A stretch of DNA of 64,000 nucleotides from an uncultured Lachnospiraceae bacterium (GCA_947588845.1 CANQAR010000001.1:62001-126000); one strand, 5' to 3'; numbered from the stretch's first letter, positions 34,918 through 46,017 are shown. Notes: generated by a model not told the origin, from the sequence alone. A program made the numbers and translations.

Positions 34918-35088
34918 AACAAAAAGACCCCCTCGGTAGTTTTTATGACGGGCCAGGGCCCGGGAACATCCTGCGAACCAGTATCTTCACATCGCTTGCG
35001 CTTCACAAAAACCACCCCCTTCATCTGCTGGAATCTGATCCAACGACACAGGGAAAATCTGCCGCCTGTCCCGTGATCATCTTGAATC

Positions 35089-35117
35089 ATTCTATCCTAC
35101 TTTGTAAACTTTCGCAA
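35089..35117 (-). promoter_or_regulatory. Promoter of mgtE
   Basis: Minus-strand TTGCGA (35117-35112), 17-base spacer, TAGAAT (35094-35089). Confidence 0.68.
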
Positions 35118-35162
35118 GTAAAAGCAAAGAAAAAGGTATTGTTTATTTTTTTCAAAAAGTTG

Positions 35163-35191
35163 TTGACTTTCTCATAATTCTGTTGTATAGT
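35163..35191 (+). promoter_or_regulatory. Promoter of tRNA-Gly
   Basis: TTGACT, 17-base spacer, TATAGT, about 57 bases before the mature tRNA. Confidence 0.72.
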
Positions 35192-35247
35192 AATATCTGT
35201 CCCGAGCAAAGGACACGGATGACAATCAAATAAATAATTGTTTTTAT

Positions 35248-35319
35248 GCGCGAGTGGCTCAGAGGTGGAGTATCGCCTTGCCAAGGCGAGGGTCGCGGGT
35301 TCGAATCCCGTCTCGCGCT
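35248..35319 (+). tRNA. tRNA-Gly(GCC)
   Basis: Acceptor stem GCGCGAG/CTCGCGC, anticodon arm TCGCC-TTGCCAA-GGCGA with anticodon GCC, T arm GCGGG-TTCGAAT-CCCGT, and discriminator T. The 3' CCA is not encoded; a T run follows directly and may terminate transcription. Solitary tRNA gene. Confidence 0.97.
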
Positions 35320-35325
35320 TTTTTT

Positions 35326-35496
35326 ATGCGCAGGCCCGTGTAAGGAAAATAGCTGCTGGAGCAGCACACGGGCCGCGCAGACGAGCAGGAGGAAAAGCCG
35401 CCTCCTACTCGATCGCAGGCCCGTGTAAGGAAAATAGCTGCTGGAGCAGCACACGGGCCGCGCGGCGAGCAGGAGGAAAAATCGCCTCCTGCTCGA
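35326..35496 (+). repeat. Family C repeats C4 and C5 in tandem (85-base period)
   Basis: Two copies of AGGCCCGTGTAAGGAAAATA followed by GCTGCTGGAGCAGCACACGG, starting at 35332 and 35417. Each has hairpin 1 (GGCCCGTGT/ACACGGGCC with inner GCTGCT/AGCAGC) and hairpin 2 (GAGCAGGAGG/CCTCCTGCTC in C5). The near identity of the two suggests a recent duplication. Confidence 0.85.
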
Positions 35497-35497
35497 T

Positions 35498-35578
35498 TCA
35501 CAGGAAATTTCGTCCTGTGACACAAAAAGTCTCCGGCTGGATGCGCAGCTCGCAGAGAGGAAACTGCTGCTTCACAGT
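35498..35578 (+). repeat. Palindromic repeat family B, copy B2
   Basis: Begins with a perfect hairpin TCACAGGA-AATTTCG-TCCTGTGA, then TCTCCGGCTGGATGC and CTCGCAGAGAGGAAACTGCT, matching B1 at 10853-10935. Directly follows C5. Confidence 0.75.
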
Positions 35579-35672
35579 CCGGGATTTTTTTTGTTTCGGT
35601 TCAATTCTGTAATACGGATTTCAATTTTTTTGCAACTTTCTGCAATTTCTTATCGTAAATTTCCAAAAGTTG

Positions 35673-35681
35673 TGGTAGAAT
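35673..35681 (+). promoter_or_regulatory. Extended -10 promoter of fba
   Basis: TGG-TAGAAT, a TGN extended -10, about 78 bases before the ATG. No clear -35. Confidence 0.55.
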
Positions 35682-35758
35682 AACCCATGACAGGTTCTGC
35701 CAGCATATTTTGCCGGCGGTGCCCGAATTTTGTCATACAGAAAAAGGAGGAATTTTTT

Positions 35759-36694
35759 ATGGCACTGGTAACTACTACCGAGATGTTCAAGAAAGCATAC
35801 GATGGGCACTACGCAATCGGCGCATTCAACGTGAACAACATGGAGATCGTACAGGGTATCACAGAGGCAGCTGGTGAGCTCAATTCTCCGCTCATTCTTC
35901 AGGTATCTGCAGGAGCAAGAAAATATGCGAACCATACTTATCTTGTAAAGCTGGTTGAGGCCGCTCTCATCGAGAACGATATTCCGATCGCTCTGCATCT
36001 GGATCACGGCGCAGATTTCGAGATCTGCAAGGCCTGCATCGACGGCGGATTCACTTCTGTCATGATCGACGGCTCCCATCATTCTTTCGAGGACAACATC
36101 GCACTCACCAAGAAGGTCGTTGAGTATGCTCACTCCAAGGGTGTCGTGGTAGAAGGTGAGCTTGGCCAGCTCGCAGGTATCGAGGATGATGTCAAGGTAT
36201 CCGCTGAGGATGCAAAATATACACATCCGGATGAAGTAGAAGAATTCGTAAGCCGCACAGGTGTTGACTCTCTGGCTATCGCGATCGGTACAAGCCATGG
36301 CGCGTTCAAATTCAAACCGGGTCAGAAGCCGCAGCTTCGTTTTGACATTCTCGACGAAGTCTCAAGACGTCTTCCGGAGTTCCCGATCGTTCTTCACGGC
36401 GCTTCCAGCGTTTCACAGGAATATGTGAAGATTATCCAGGAGCACGGCGGAAATCTGAAGGATGCCATCGGTATCCCGGAGGAGATGCTTCGCCAGGCAG
36501 CAAGATCCGCAGTTTGCAAGATCAACATCGACTCTGACCTTCGTCTTGCCATGACAGCTGGTATCCGTCAGGTAATGTGGGAGAATCCGGCTGCATTCGA
36601 TCCGAGAGAATATCTGAAGGTCGGCCGCGCAAACGTCAAAGCGATCGTTGCTCACAAGATCAAGAACGTACTTGGCAGCGACGGAAAAGCCTGA
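35759..36694 (+). CDS. fba: Class II fructose-bisphosphate aldolase
   Basis: 311 residues from the ATG at 35759, which has AAAGGAGG eight bases upstream; the track start is 24 codons too early. Glycolytic cleavage of fructose-1,6-bisphosphate with a zinc ion. Zinc and catalytic residues are in PIALHLDHGADFEIC, IGTSHGAFKF and IVLHGASSV; VEGELGQLAG is the conserved metal-site Glu region. Codons look strongly biased toward a small preferred set, as expected for a highly expressed gene. It ends in a textbook terminator. Confidence 0.96.
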   Translation: MALVTTTEMFKKAYDGHYAIGAFNVNNMEIVQGITEAAGELNSPLILQVSAGARKYANHTYLVKLVEAALIENDIPIALHLDHGADFEICKACIDGGFTSVMIDGSHHSFEDNIALTKKVVEYAHSKGVVVEGELGQLAGIEDDVKVSAEDAKYTHPDEVEEFVSRTGVDSLAIAIGTSHGAFKFKPGQKPQLRFDILDEVSRRLPEFPIVLHGASSVSQEYVKIIQEHGGNLKDAIGIPEEMLRQAARSAVCKINIDSDLRLAMTAGIRQVMWENPAAFDPREYLKVGRANVKAIVAHKIKNVLGSDGKA

Positions 36695-36718
36695 GAACAG
36701 AGTTTTGCCAAAAACTGA

Positions 36719-36743
36719 GGCGCCGCAGATGCGGCGCCTTTTT
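36719..36743 (+). terminator. Intrinsic terminator of fba
   Basis: GGCGCCGC-AGAT-GCGGCGCC followed by TTTTT. Confidence 0.93.
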
Positions 36744-36751
36744 CAGCTGAT

Positions 36752-38239
36752 TTATTTTCTGACTTCAACCACAAACAGTGTCGTCCCGTTCCTCTCATTA
36801 AGCACAAAGCTTTCTTTTATTCTGTACTCCGGATGTTTTTTGGTCCCGTCCCTGACAAACGACGGTTCCGAAGAATACAGAACCATCACCGCTTCTGATT
36901 TCAGCAGACTTCCCGCATGATCAAAAAACTTTTCATAAAGTTCCCTGATCCGGGGACGCGGGGTGCTCTGCGTCGCCTGCGGAAATTCCGTGATGATTTC
37001 ATCAAACGGATATTCATGGGTAAAGGCAAAGAAATCCCTGTTAATGTAATTTATGGTCATACCTGCAATCGACGTATTAACCCTGGCTTTCTCTATTGCC
37101 TCGCCAAACGTATCGATCCCGTACATCGTCCTGGCCCTCACGGCATAATTCCGCTCAATCAGCATCGTCCCGACCCCGCAGAATGGGTCGAGAATCTGCG
37201 CATCCTTTTTCAGATAGGGACGGGCAAGCTGCGCTGCAAGCGCCGCGTTGACCGGCGACATGGAAGCTGCCGTATACTCCTTCCGGTAGCGGAATCTGCG
37301 GTCCCTGATCGTAAAAAACTTCACCATGGGAAGATACGTTCCGTCCTTTCTCTGCAGAAGCCGGATCTCCAGCTCATATCCGGACGTACTGTTAATCCAC
37401 ATTCCTCTGGAATGCTGTTCAAAGGCATCTGAAATTCTGCGGATAAAGGTTCCTTTCTTCTCCGGAGAAAGTGTGCTTTTCAGTTCAATGCGATAGCAGA
37501 ACGGAGGTACACCTTCATGAAGATCCTGTACAAGAGAAAGCAGTCTTCCATCCGCCAGAATTTTTCCGGTCTCTTCCGGATCATTTGAAGGGATTGCCAT
37601 TCCCTCAATCGGAAAAAGCAGCTCCCTGTAGGTCCTGACCGGAAGGATGTCTTCCAGGGCAGTTTCTTTTATCCGGATGCCTCCCTGCAGCAGGGTCACC
37701 TTTCCGGCCGGAAACTGTTTCGCGGTCGCCTCCCTCTGACTGCGGTTCACCGTCAGGATCACCGGCTTCCGGCAGTCATATCCGACAAAACGATGCCGGG
37801 CCGGGGTCTCGTACCGCAGCACCATCTGCTGCAGCATGCGGATCTCTTCATTTCTGTGTTTCTTCTCTTCCGCTCCCGGATCTGTTTCCCTGAGAAGCGA
37901 CAGCTGTTTTTTCAGGGTCGGAACATAAGGCTGATAGTCCAGTTTCATCATTGCCTGAAGATAATCCGGCCTGACGAACAGAGTTTCTTCTTTTTTATAG
38001 GCGTCAAAAAGAATCGGAAGCAGATCTTCCGATTCCATTTCGCCCAGAATCAGGGCCGCATTCTTTCTGACCTTCGGATCCGTATGTCCCAGAAGGTCTG
38101 TCAGCTCTGAAAAGTCACCGGCCAGAAGATAGGCAAAGCCGCGTTTCTCCTTTTCATCTGCCAGCGCGCTGCGCAGGGAAATCAGATTCCTGCGGATATC
38201 TTCCCCCGCGCATACTCTTTCATAGTATTCTTTTACCAT
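36752..38239 (-). CDS. HEAT-repeat protein fused to a Trm/RlmL-like methyltransferase domain
   Basis: 495 residues. Residues about 35-110 look like two HEAT repeats (VRKNAALILGEMESEDLLPI). The C-terminal third is a Rossmann methyltransferase of the UPF0020/TrmG-type: SAM loop DPFCGVGTMLIERNY near 351 and acidic strand TMYGIDTFGEAIEKAR. The next motif, normally (N/D)PP(Y/F) and required for base N-methylation, reads IITEFPQATQ (about 415). So the fold is kept but the catalytic tetrapeptide is not. It may bind SAM or RNA without methylating, or act differently. No standard THUMP domain is recognised. Single gene, 44 bases upstream of the amidase. Confidence 0.78.
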   Translation of the reverse strand: MVKEYYERVCAGEDIRRNLISLRSALADEKEKRGFAYLLAGDFSELTDLLGHTDPKVRKNAALILGEMESEDLLPILFDAYKKEETLFVRPDYLQAMMKLDYQPYVPTLKKQLSLLRETDPGAEEKKHRNEEIRMLQQMVLRYETPARHRFVGYDCRKPVILTVNRSQREATAKQFPAGKVTLLQGGIRIKETALEDILPVRTYRELLFPIEGMAIPSNDPEETGKILADGRLLSLVQDLHEGVPPFCYRIELKSTLSPEKKGTFIRRISDAFEQHSRGMWINSTSGYELEIRLLQRKDGTYLPMVKFFTIRDRRFRYRKEYTAASMSPVNAALAAQLARPYLKKDAQILDPFCGVGTMLIERNYAVRARTMYGIDTFGEAIEKARVNTSIAGMTINYINRDFFAFTHEYPFDEIITEFPQATQSTPRPRIRELYEKFFDHAGSLLKSEAVMVLYSSEPSFVRDGTKKHPEYRIKESFVLNERNGTTLFVVEVRK

Positions 38240-38283
38240 AAAATCCGCCTTTCAGATATTTCTGAGGTAAAAATTTTTCATTT

Positions 38284-39021
38284 TCATGATCCACTGTACT
38301 GAGCTATGTAATTCATGATGTCGTCCTTCATCTGTTCCCATTTGTCCTCATGCTCCACGTAATACAGCGGACATTCCTTTCCTGTCACATCATAATGACG
38401 AATGATGTGATCCCTGTCAATCTGATACTCCGCCGCCAGATACGCTGCCAGCTTCACACAGGACTGATACGTTGCCTCTGTGAACCGCCCCGTCTCATCC
38501 AGGTGACAATTCTCAATCGAGATAGACTCATGATTCATGGAATTGGAAGCGTACGCGATCTCTCCGGGCGGCACACATTCGATGATCTCTCCTTCAAGGC
38601 CAACGACAAAATTCGCGCTCATCGAAGTATCCTGCAGATCCTTGAGACTCTCAAAATAATCATGGTTTTCCTGCGCTGTCGTCTTCGGATTTCCAAGATA
38701 GTGGATCACAATGTAATTAATCGCATCTGTGGCCTCCCCCGGCCTGGAATAATCATTGATCGTCAGATGCTGCACATCGATATCCGGCCTCGGAACAGGG
38801 TTTACATATTCAGGTTCAGGCGGATCCGTCTCGATCTCAATAGTCACCGGCTCTTCCAGAAGGGCATCCACATCAATATCATCTTCCGGAATCATATCCA
38901 GCAAAAACCAGACTGCCAGCCCCGTCAGTATAATTGCCGTCAGCCACACCAGCATGTGTGCAGAATGAAGACGGCGTCTGCTCTTTCCACTTTTCCTGTT
39001 TTTCTTCTTTTCTCTTTTCAT
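38284..39021 (-). CDS. N-acetylmuramoyl-L-alanine amidase (Amidase_2), membrane anchored
   Basis: 245 residues. Basic N terminus (KREKKKNRKSGKSRRR), one membrane helix at about 24-42, a Pro/Glu-rich linker, then a zinc amidase domain. Zinc-site landmarks are NYIVIHYLGNP, SMNHESISIE and IIRHYDVTGKECP. Family members cut the amide between MurNAc and the stem peptide. The anchor suggests it faces the wall from the membrane. It lies downstream of guaB, past a terminator, and upstream of the HEAT/methyltransferase gene. Confidence 0.9.
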   Translation of the reverse strand: MKREKKKNRKSGKSRRRLHSAHMLVWLTAIILTGLAVWFLLDMIPEDDIDVDALLEEPVTIEIETDPPEPEYVNPVPRPDIDVQHLTINDYSRPGEATDAINYIVIHYLGNPKTTAQENHDYFESLKDLQDTSMSANFVVGLEGEIIECVPPGEIAYASNSMNHESISIENCHLDETGRFTEATYQSCVKLAAYLAAEYQIDRDHIIRHYDVTGKECPLYYVEHEDKWEQMKDDIMNYIAQYSGS

Positions 39022-39173
39022 CAGCGCTCACACTTTTCTCTGTCAGTTTTATTCCCGCATGGCTTCCGCGCACACGACACATCTGTTAGTATACAACAAA
39101 ACCTCAGATTTGTGTATCCCCTTTTTTGATTCTTTCAATCCATGCATCCCGTTAAATATTTGTCCGCCTATAT

Positions 39174-39221
39174 GGGCCTGATCGAGTAAGCGGCAGTTTT
39201 TCCTCCTGCCCGCCTGCGCAT
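39174..39221 (-). repeat. Family C repeat C6 (deleted form)
   Basis: Inverted copy in which ATGCGCAGG joins directly to GGGCAGGAGGAAAAA, so hairpin 1 is lost. Ends with TACTCGATCAGGCCC. Confidence 0.5.
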
Positions 39222-39227
39222 AAAATC

Positions 39228-39259
39228 GGAAAAATCCGCCGGGATATGTCCCGGCGGAT
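39228..39259 (-). terminator. Intrinsic terminator of guaB
   Basis: Read on minus, ATCCGCCGGG-ACATAT-CCCGGCGGAT followed by a T run. Confidence 0.9.
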
Positions 39260-39313
39260 ACAGCTTTACCGCTCACCGCCTGCCAGGGCGAGCCGCTCCA
39301 TATCTGATATGAC

Positions 39314-40819
<1,506 letters not shown>

Positions 40820-40847
40820 TCAAAACAAGCCTGTCTGATGTTTATCT

Positions 40848-40876
40848 ACTCTAACAAATTCGGTTTTCAATGTCAA
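40848..40876 (-). promoter_or_regulatory. Promoter of guaB
   Basis: Minus-strand TTGACA (40876-40871), 17-base spacer, TAGAGT (40853-40848). Confidence 0.78.
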
Positions 40877-40973
40877 CCACTGAAATACAAAAAATACAAA
40901 AAGCATGGTTTTTCGGAAATTTTACAGAAACTGACCGCGAGAGACGGACAAAATGCAGTCCCGGGCATACAGG

Positions 40974-41474
40974 CTACATCAGATTTACCTTGCGCGGCGC
41001 AAGCCTGCGCAGATCGCCGAGAACCACCTCGTCAATCTCAACTTTCACCAGCTCCTGCCCTTTCTCCTTGTTCATGACCATGGCATATGCCTTTTTGTTC
41101 GGATCTCCCGAGGTAAAATCCCTCACCCGGATACCGTTTTTGTTCCGATAGCTGTCAAGAGCATGGGATTTCTCCGGAGCAAGGATTTCCAGCTCTTCCA
41201 CATGATACTCCGCCACTCTTTTTCTCTTCTGTCTTGAATAGATCGCATCTATGTCAAGATCGCCGTTCACATACAGATATTCATACTCGACTTCCAGCTT
41301 TGGCATGAGGAAAACGCAGGCCACAATCCCGGCAATTCCCAGCAGCATCAGGGGAATAAAAACCATCCCGGCAAGAAAACCCAAAACAGTCAGAACAATC
41401 AGAACAACCTTGGCCAGCTTGTTCTGCAGCGGCGTTTTTCTCGGAACCAAAATTTCTCTGTACAAATCACTCAT
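40974..41474 (-). CDS. Small membrane protein, DUF6106-like
   Basis: 166 residues from the ATG at 41474 (GGAGG eight bases upstream). The N terminus MSDLYREILVPRKTPLQNK is followed by two hydrophobic segments (about 21-60) and a soluble C-terminal domain of about 100 residues with YLYVNGDLDIDAIYSRQKRK. This matches my memory of a Lachnospiraceae family of unknown function (DUF6106); I cannot verify the number. Possibly a membrane-associated PH-like domain. Function unknown. Confidence 0.7.
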   Translation of the reverse strand: MSDLYREILVPRKTPLQNKLAKVVLIVLTVLGFLAGMVFIPLMLLGIAGIVACVFLMPKLEVEYEYLYVNGDLDIDAIYSRQKRKRVAEYHVEELEILAPEKSHALDSYRNKNGIRVRDFTSGDPNKKAYAMVMNKEKGQELVKVEIDEVVLGDLRRLAPRKVNLM

Positions 41475-41534
41475 CTCTTTATCCTCCACATTGTAATTAT
41501 ATTGTGAACGCGTCCTTATTCCGTTCACTTTGTA

Positions 41535-41578
41535 CCGGCCGCGTACCGCGTCAGCAGCTGATTTCCCTGTACGGCCGT
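41535..41578 (-). repeat. Family C repeat C7 (hairpin 1 only)
   Basis: Inverted hairpin-1 copy: GGCCGTAC...GTACGCGGCC around AAATCAGCTGCTGACGC, with stem bases different from other copies but still able to pair. Confidence 0.5.
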
Positions 41579-41591
41579 GTGCAATCTCTTG

Positions 41592-41628
41592 CGGCAGACG
41601 GGAAAGTATCCGTTTGCCGCAGTTTTTC
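41592..41628 (+). terminator. Terminator-like hairpin on plus strand without a plus-strand gene
   Basis: GCGGCAGACGG...CCGTTTGCCGC followed by AGTTTTTC on plus. The flanking genes are both on minus, where the hairpin has no T run. Confidence 0.5.
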
Positions 41629-41648
41629 TGTCCGGCGTCTCCGTCCGG

Positions 41649-42335
41649 TCACAGACCCAGCAGATAATTGATAAATGCGGCGCACAGTTCCAGATGCTCT
41701 GTACCAGGCACCACCACGGCGTATGCCGCCTGCCCTCCATAGGAATTACCGCGGGCGAGCACCGGCGAGTCCCGGACATCGACCGCAAACCATGTTTCGG
41801 CATTTTCATCGGAATCCGGACCTTCCACCAGGTAATCTTTCCAGGCGGCAAGCTGCTCCCCGCCGTACACAGAGGACAGTTCCTGAAATACATCCGGATC
41901 AGGATAGCTCCGGTAAGCATTTTCATCAAGAATCATGAGATCGATTTCTCCGGCCGCCAGCAGAGCTGTCATCTTCATCTGTCCCGCCATGGAATATTCC
42001 GAAACCTCGTCCGGATTAAAACTCAGCGTTGTATCCACTGTAATCTGGTCATTGGAGCCGATTCCGCCGATATATTCCGCAAACTCCCCGCTGATCAGAT
42101 CAGGATCCGTCTCATAGCTGTTGCAGTTGACCAGGTAGGCGTTAAAGATGCGGTTAAGACGGACATTGTGAACCACCGTAACCACAATGGATATCACAAT
42201 AATCAGAACCACAGCTGCCGCCATCAGTGGCTTGTAATAATCCCAGATATAGCCAAGCCTTTGTCCCCAGGTGAGGGAGGAAAGCTTTTTCAGCTCGTCT
42301 TTTATCGTCTCCTTCAAAGATTTCTCATAATCCAT
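41649..42335 (-). CDS. Membrane-anchored extracytoplasmic protein of unknown function
   Basis: 228 residues, not recognised as a named family. Cytoplasmic N terminus of about 35 residues (TWGQRLGYIWDYYKPL), one membrane helix at about 37-56, then an extracytoplasmic domain. The stretch MKMTALLAAGEIDLMILDEN and the later AYAVVVPGTEHLELCAAFIN resemble parts of periplasmic solute-binding folds, but no transporter gene is adjacent. The start is supported by AGGAAG upstream. Lies between groEL and the DUF6106-like gene. Confidence 0.7.
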   Translation of the reverse strand: MDYEKSLKETIKDELKKLSSLTWGQRLGYIWDYYKPLMAAAVVLIIVISIVVTVVHNVRLNRIFNAYLVNCNSYETDPDLISGEFAEYIGGIGSNDQITVDTTLSFNPDEVSEYSMAGQMKMTALLAAGEIDLMILDENAYRSYPDPDVFQELSSVYGGEQLAAWKDYLVEGPDSDENAETWFAVDVRDSPVLARGNSYGGQAAYAVVVPGTEHLELCAAFINYLLGL

Positions 42336-42418
42336 ACAGTTCTTCCTGCTCTCCTTTGTAAATAGTTCAGAATTCAGACTGTGCGAGTTAAAATTCTGTT
42401 AAATATTCTAACACAAAA

Positions 42419-42446
42419 GAGGGTAAACGTCTATCCGTTTACCCTC
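42419..42446 (-). terminator. Intrinsic terminator of groESL
   Basis: Read on minus, GAGGGTAAACG-GATAGA-CGTTTACCCTC followed by TTTTGTG. Confidence 0.85.
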
Positions 42447-42479
42447 AGTTTATATATTTTTAATTTTACATTTCCGGTT

Positions 42480-44177
<1,698 letters not shown>

Positions 44178-44260
44178 TCATCCGCCGATTTATCTGACAT
44201 TTCCTGCTGACCTGTACAGCGCGCTGTGTGCGCCCTCAGACAGAAAAATGTTTTCCATGC

Positions 44261-44545
44261 TTATTCCACAATCGCAAGGATATCGGACTGTTTTACAATG
44301 ATATATTCCTCGTCGCCAAGTTTTACTTCATTGCCTGAATATTTGGAGTAGATTACCTTATCTCCGACTTTTACCTGCATTGTGACTTCTTTTCCGTCTA
44401 CCATTCCGCCCGGTCCTACCGCGATTACTTCTGCTTCCTGCGGCTTTTCCTGTGATTTGCTGGTCAGGATAATGCCCGACTTTGTCGTCTCTTCTGCAGC
44501 TCCCTGTTTCAGTACAACACGGTCTCCTAATGGTACTAACTTCAT
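44261..44545 (-). CDS. groS: Co-chaperonin GroES
   Basis: 94 residues from the ATG at 44545 (AAGGAGG eight bases upstream). Caps the GroEL ring. [20 protein letters not shown] with the mobile loop [15 protein letters not shown] is typical. First gene of the operon after the CIRCE element. Confidence 0.98.
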   Translation of the reverse strand: MKLVPLGDRVVLKQGAAEETTKSGIILTSKSQEKPQEAEVIAVGPGGMVDGKEVTMQVKVGDKVIYSKYSGNEVKLGDEEYIIVKQSDILAIVE

Positions 44546-44633
44546 ATCTGATTCCTCCTTCGATGACTTTCTCTCCATTTGATTTCCGCGGACAGCGCAT
44601 CGTCACACGCCTGCAGCGGAGTTATTTGACTTA

Positions 44634-44660
44634 TTAGCACTCACTTGGTTTGAGTGCTAA
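44634..44660. promoter_or_regulatory. CIRCE element (HrcA operator) of groESL
   Basis: Exact TTAGCACTC-N9-GAGTGCTAA. HrcA repressor should bind here and release on heat or misfolding stress. Located between the promoter and the groES ribosome site. Confidence 0.97.
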
Positions 44661-44671
44661 CCATCATCCTT

Positions 44672-44700
44672 ATATTAGTTAAAATATGTAAATTATGCAA
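44672..44700 (-). promoter_or_regulatory. Promoter of groESL
   Basis: Minus-strand TTGCAT (44700-44695), 17-base spacer, TAATAT (44677-44672), just upstream of CIRCE. Confidence 0.78.
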
Positions 44701-44842
44701 CTTCTATTACTCGGATTTATTCCTGTATATCTTTTGCTTTTTTCTTATTACTCTTTTTTTCTCTGTTTATCTTAATTTTTCTCATTATTTCATTTTTTAA
44801 TGTCAGGGGCAGAAGGTCATGTATTCCATGTTCATTCTATAG

Positions 44843-44930
44843 GGAACGACAAAACGATTTTCGTTTTGCTCGCTCCCTGCGCCGAATTTATGCCGCCCAA
44901 GCGGCATTTTTCCACTTCAAATTCGTGCGC
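44843..44930 (-). repeat. Diverged, inverted repeat of family D (D3)
   Basis: A CAAAACG/CGTTTTG hairpin at one end and GGCATTTTTCC...AAATTCGTGCGCATCTCC at the other resemble the reverse complement of D1 and D2. About two thirds identity by eye over the right end; assignment is tentative. Confidence 0.35.
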
Positions 44931-44947
44931 ATCTCCCCCACAGCGGC

Positions 44948-44976
44948 AAAAATGCCGTACCTTTCCGGTACGGCAT
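44948..44976 (-). terminator. Intrinsic terminator of codY
   Basis: Read on minus, ATGCCGTACC-GGAAA-GGTACGGCAT followed by TTTT. Confidence 0.88.
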
Positions 44977-45011
44977 TCTTCCCGCGGCGCTGCTTCTGGC
45001 AGACCGCGCGG

Positions 45012-45797
45012 CTAACCGATATTCTTTTCTTTCCGCAGATGTTCAAGTTCCTCAAACACGACGTCATTCAATACTTTTATGTAAGTTCCTTTCATTCCGG
45101 AAGACCGCGATTCGATCACGCCCGCGCTCTCAAACTTGCGCAGGGCATTGACGATCACGGATCTTGTAATACCGACACGGTCCGCAATCTTACTCGCTAC
45201 AAGAATCCCCTCTGATCCGTCTAATTCGTCGAAAATATGGATAACGGCCGCCAGCTCAGAGAATGACAGGGTACTGATCGCCGACTTGACAATCTGAACC
45301 TTCCGGTTCTCCTCTGCGTTCTCCTCATTCACCGAGCGCATCATCTCCAGTCCGACCACGGTCGTCCCGTATTCGCTTAATATAATATCATCGATTTCAT
45401 ACTGACTTCCGTTCTTGTACATGAACACCGTTCCGAGGCGCTCCCCGGCGATATCAATCGGATTGATGATTGCCTGATACTGTCGGATATTCTCACCTTC
45501 AAACCCAAGCGTCTGAAGATTTACATTCTCCTTTGTGGAGAGAACGCCAAGAAGTCTTTCATTCAGCAGCGGGTCAATATGACCTCCTACATTGTCGGAG
45601 ATCAGCTCCCTGATTTCCTCCACACCATCGCATAAACCAACACCAAGCACTTTCCCCTTACGGCTGATTACGAGAATATTCGAATTCAGAATGCCCGTCA
45701 ACACGTCGCAGATGTCATTAAACACCACTTTGCTGGTATTGTTGTTATGCAGAAGCTGATTTATTTTCCTTGTCTTATCCAGCAACTGTACACTCAT
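45012..45797 (-). CDS. codY: GTP- and branched-chain-amino-acid-sensing regulator CodY
   Basis: 261 residues from the ATG at 45797 (AGGAGG seven bases upstream); the track start is 13 codons early. An N-terminal GAF domain (about 1-155) binds Ile/Leu/Val; a C-terminal winged helix with LVASKIADRVGITRSVIVNA as recognition region binds DNA. RKGKVLGVGL and YGTTVVGLEMMR are typical. CodY represses nutrient-acquisition and biosynthetic genes when well fed. Last gene of comM-dprA-topA-codY, but with its own promoter. Confidence 0.97.
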   Translation of the reverse strand: MSVQLLDKTRKINQLLHNNNTSKVVFNDICDVLTGILNSNILVISRKGKVLGVGLCDGVEEIRELISDNVGGHIDPLLNERLLGVLSTKENVNLQTLGFEGENIRQYQAIINPIDIAGERLGTVFMYKNGSQYEIDDIILSEYGTTVVGLEMMRSVNEENAEENRKVQIVKSAISTLSFSELAAVIHIFDELDGSEGILVASKIADRVGITRSVIVNALRKFESAGVIESRSSGMKGTYIKVLNDVVFEELEHLRKEKNIG

Positions 45798-45907
45798 CAC
45801 AAAACCTCCTATACGCATCACGCTGCAACTGTCCATCCATCCGCCCAGTCACAAAATCACGCGCATGGGCTTTGCAATAAACATCCTTACAGATAGATTT
45901 CCTCCTT

Positions 45908-45936
45908 ATCTTAGCATACTGTTTTCAGAAAATCAA
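45908..45936 (-). promoter_or_regulatory. Promoter of codY
   Basis: Minus-strand TTGATT (45936-45931), 17-base spacer, TAAGAT (45913-45908). Leader of about 100 bases. Confidence 0.68.
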
Positions 45937-46017
45937 TGAATATTACGCCATATTATATTATATAAAACACATTAAGGCATGGCGGGCGAAACGCGTGCAT
46001 CCTGTTTCCGCCCGTTT

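Larger units (their letters stand above)
34918..35247. other. 330-base region between mgtE and tRNA-Gly
   Basis: Holds divergent promoters for mgtE (35117-35089, minus) and the tRNA (35163-35191, plus). The mgtE leader has a CGGGCC-CT-GGCCCG hairpin and an open frame discussed under findings. Confidence 0.6.
35320..35758. other. 439-base region between tRNA-Gly and fba
   Basis: Filled by repeats C4, C5 and B2 (35326-35578), then an AT-rich fba promoter region. ORFs of 60-124 codons called here on both strands cross the tRNA or the repeats and are not credible. Confidence 0.7.
44546..45011. other. 466-base region between groES and codY
   Basis: Contains the groESL promoter and CIRCE element, an AT-rich stretch (44700-44800), a diverged repeat of family D (44843-44930), and the codY terminator. 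No gene is seen. Confidence 0.6.

Noticed and set aside
34918-35082. M-box (ykoK) riboswitch for mgtE
   Set aside because: The conserved M-box core sequences are not present in the leader.
35152-35612. Several ORFs of 60-124 codons on both strands
   Set aside because: They run through tRNA-Gly and repeats C4, C5 and B2; their similarity to each other comes from the repeats.
45840-45905. 11-codon leader peptide MFIAKPMRVIL before codY, with Val-Ile-Leu codons
   Set aside because: Ribosome site is either too far (about 17 bases) or too close, and no terminator/antiterminator pair follows; likely chance.
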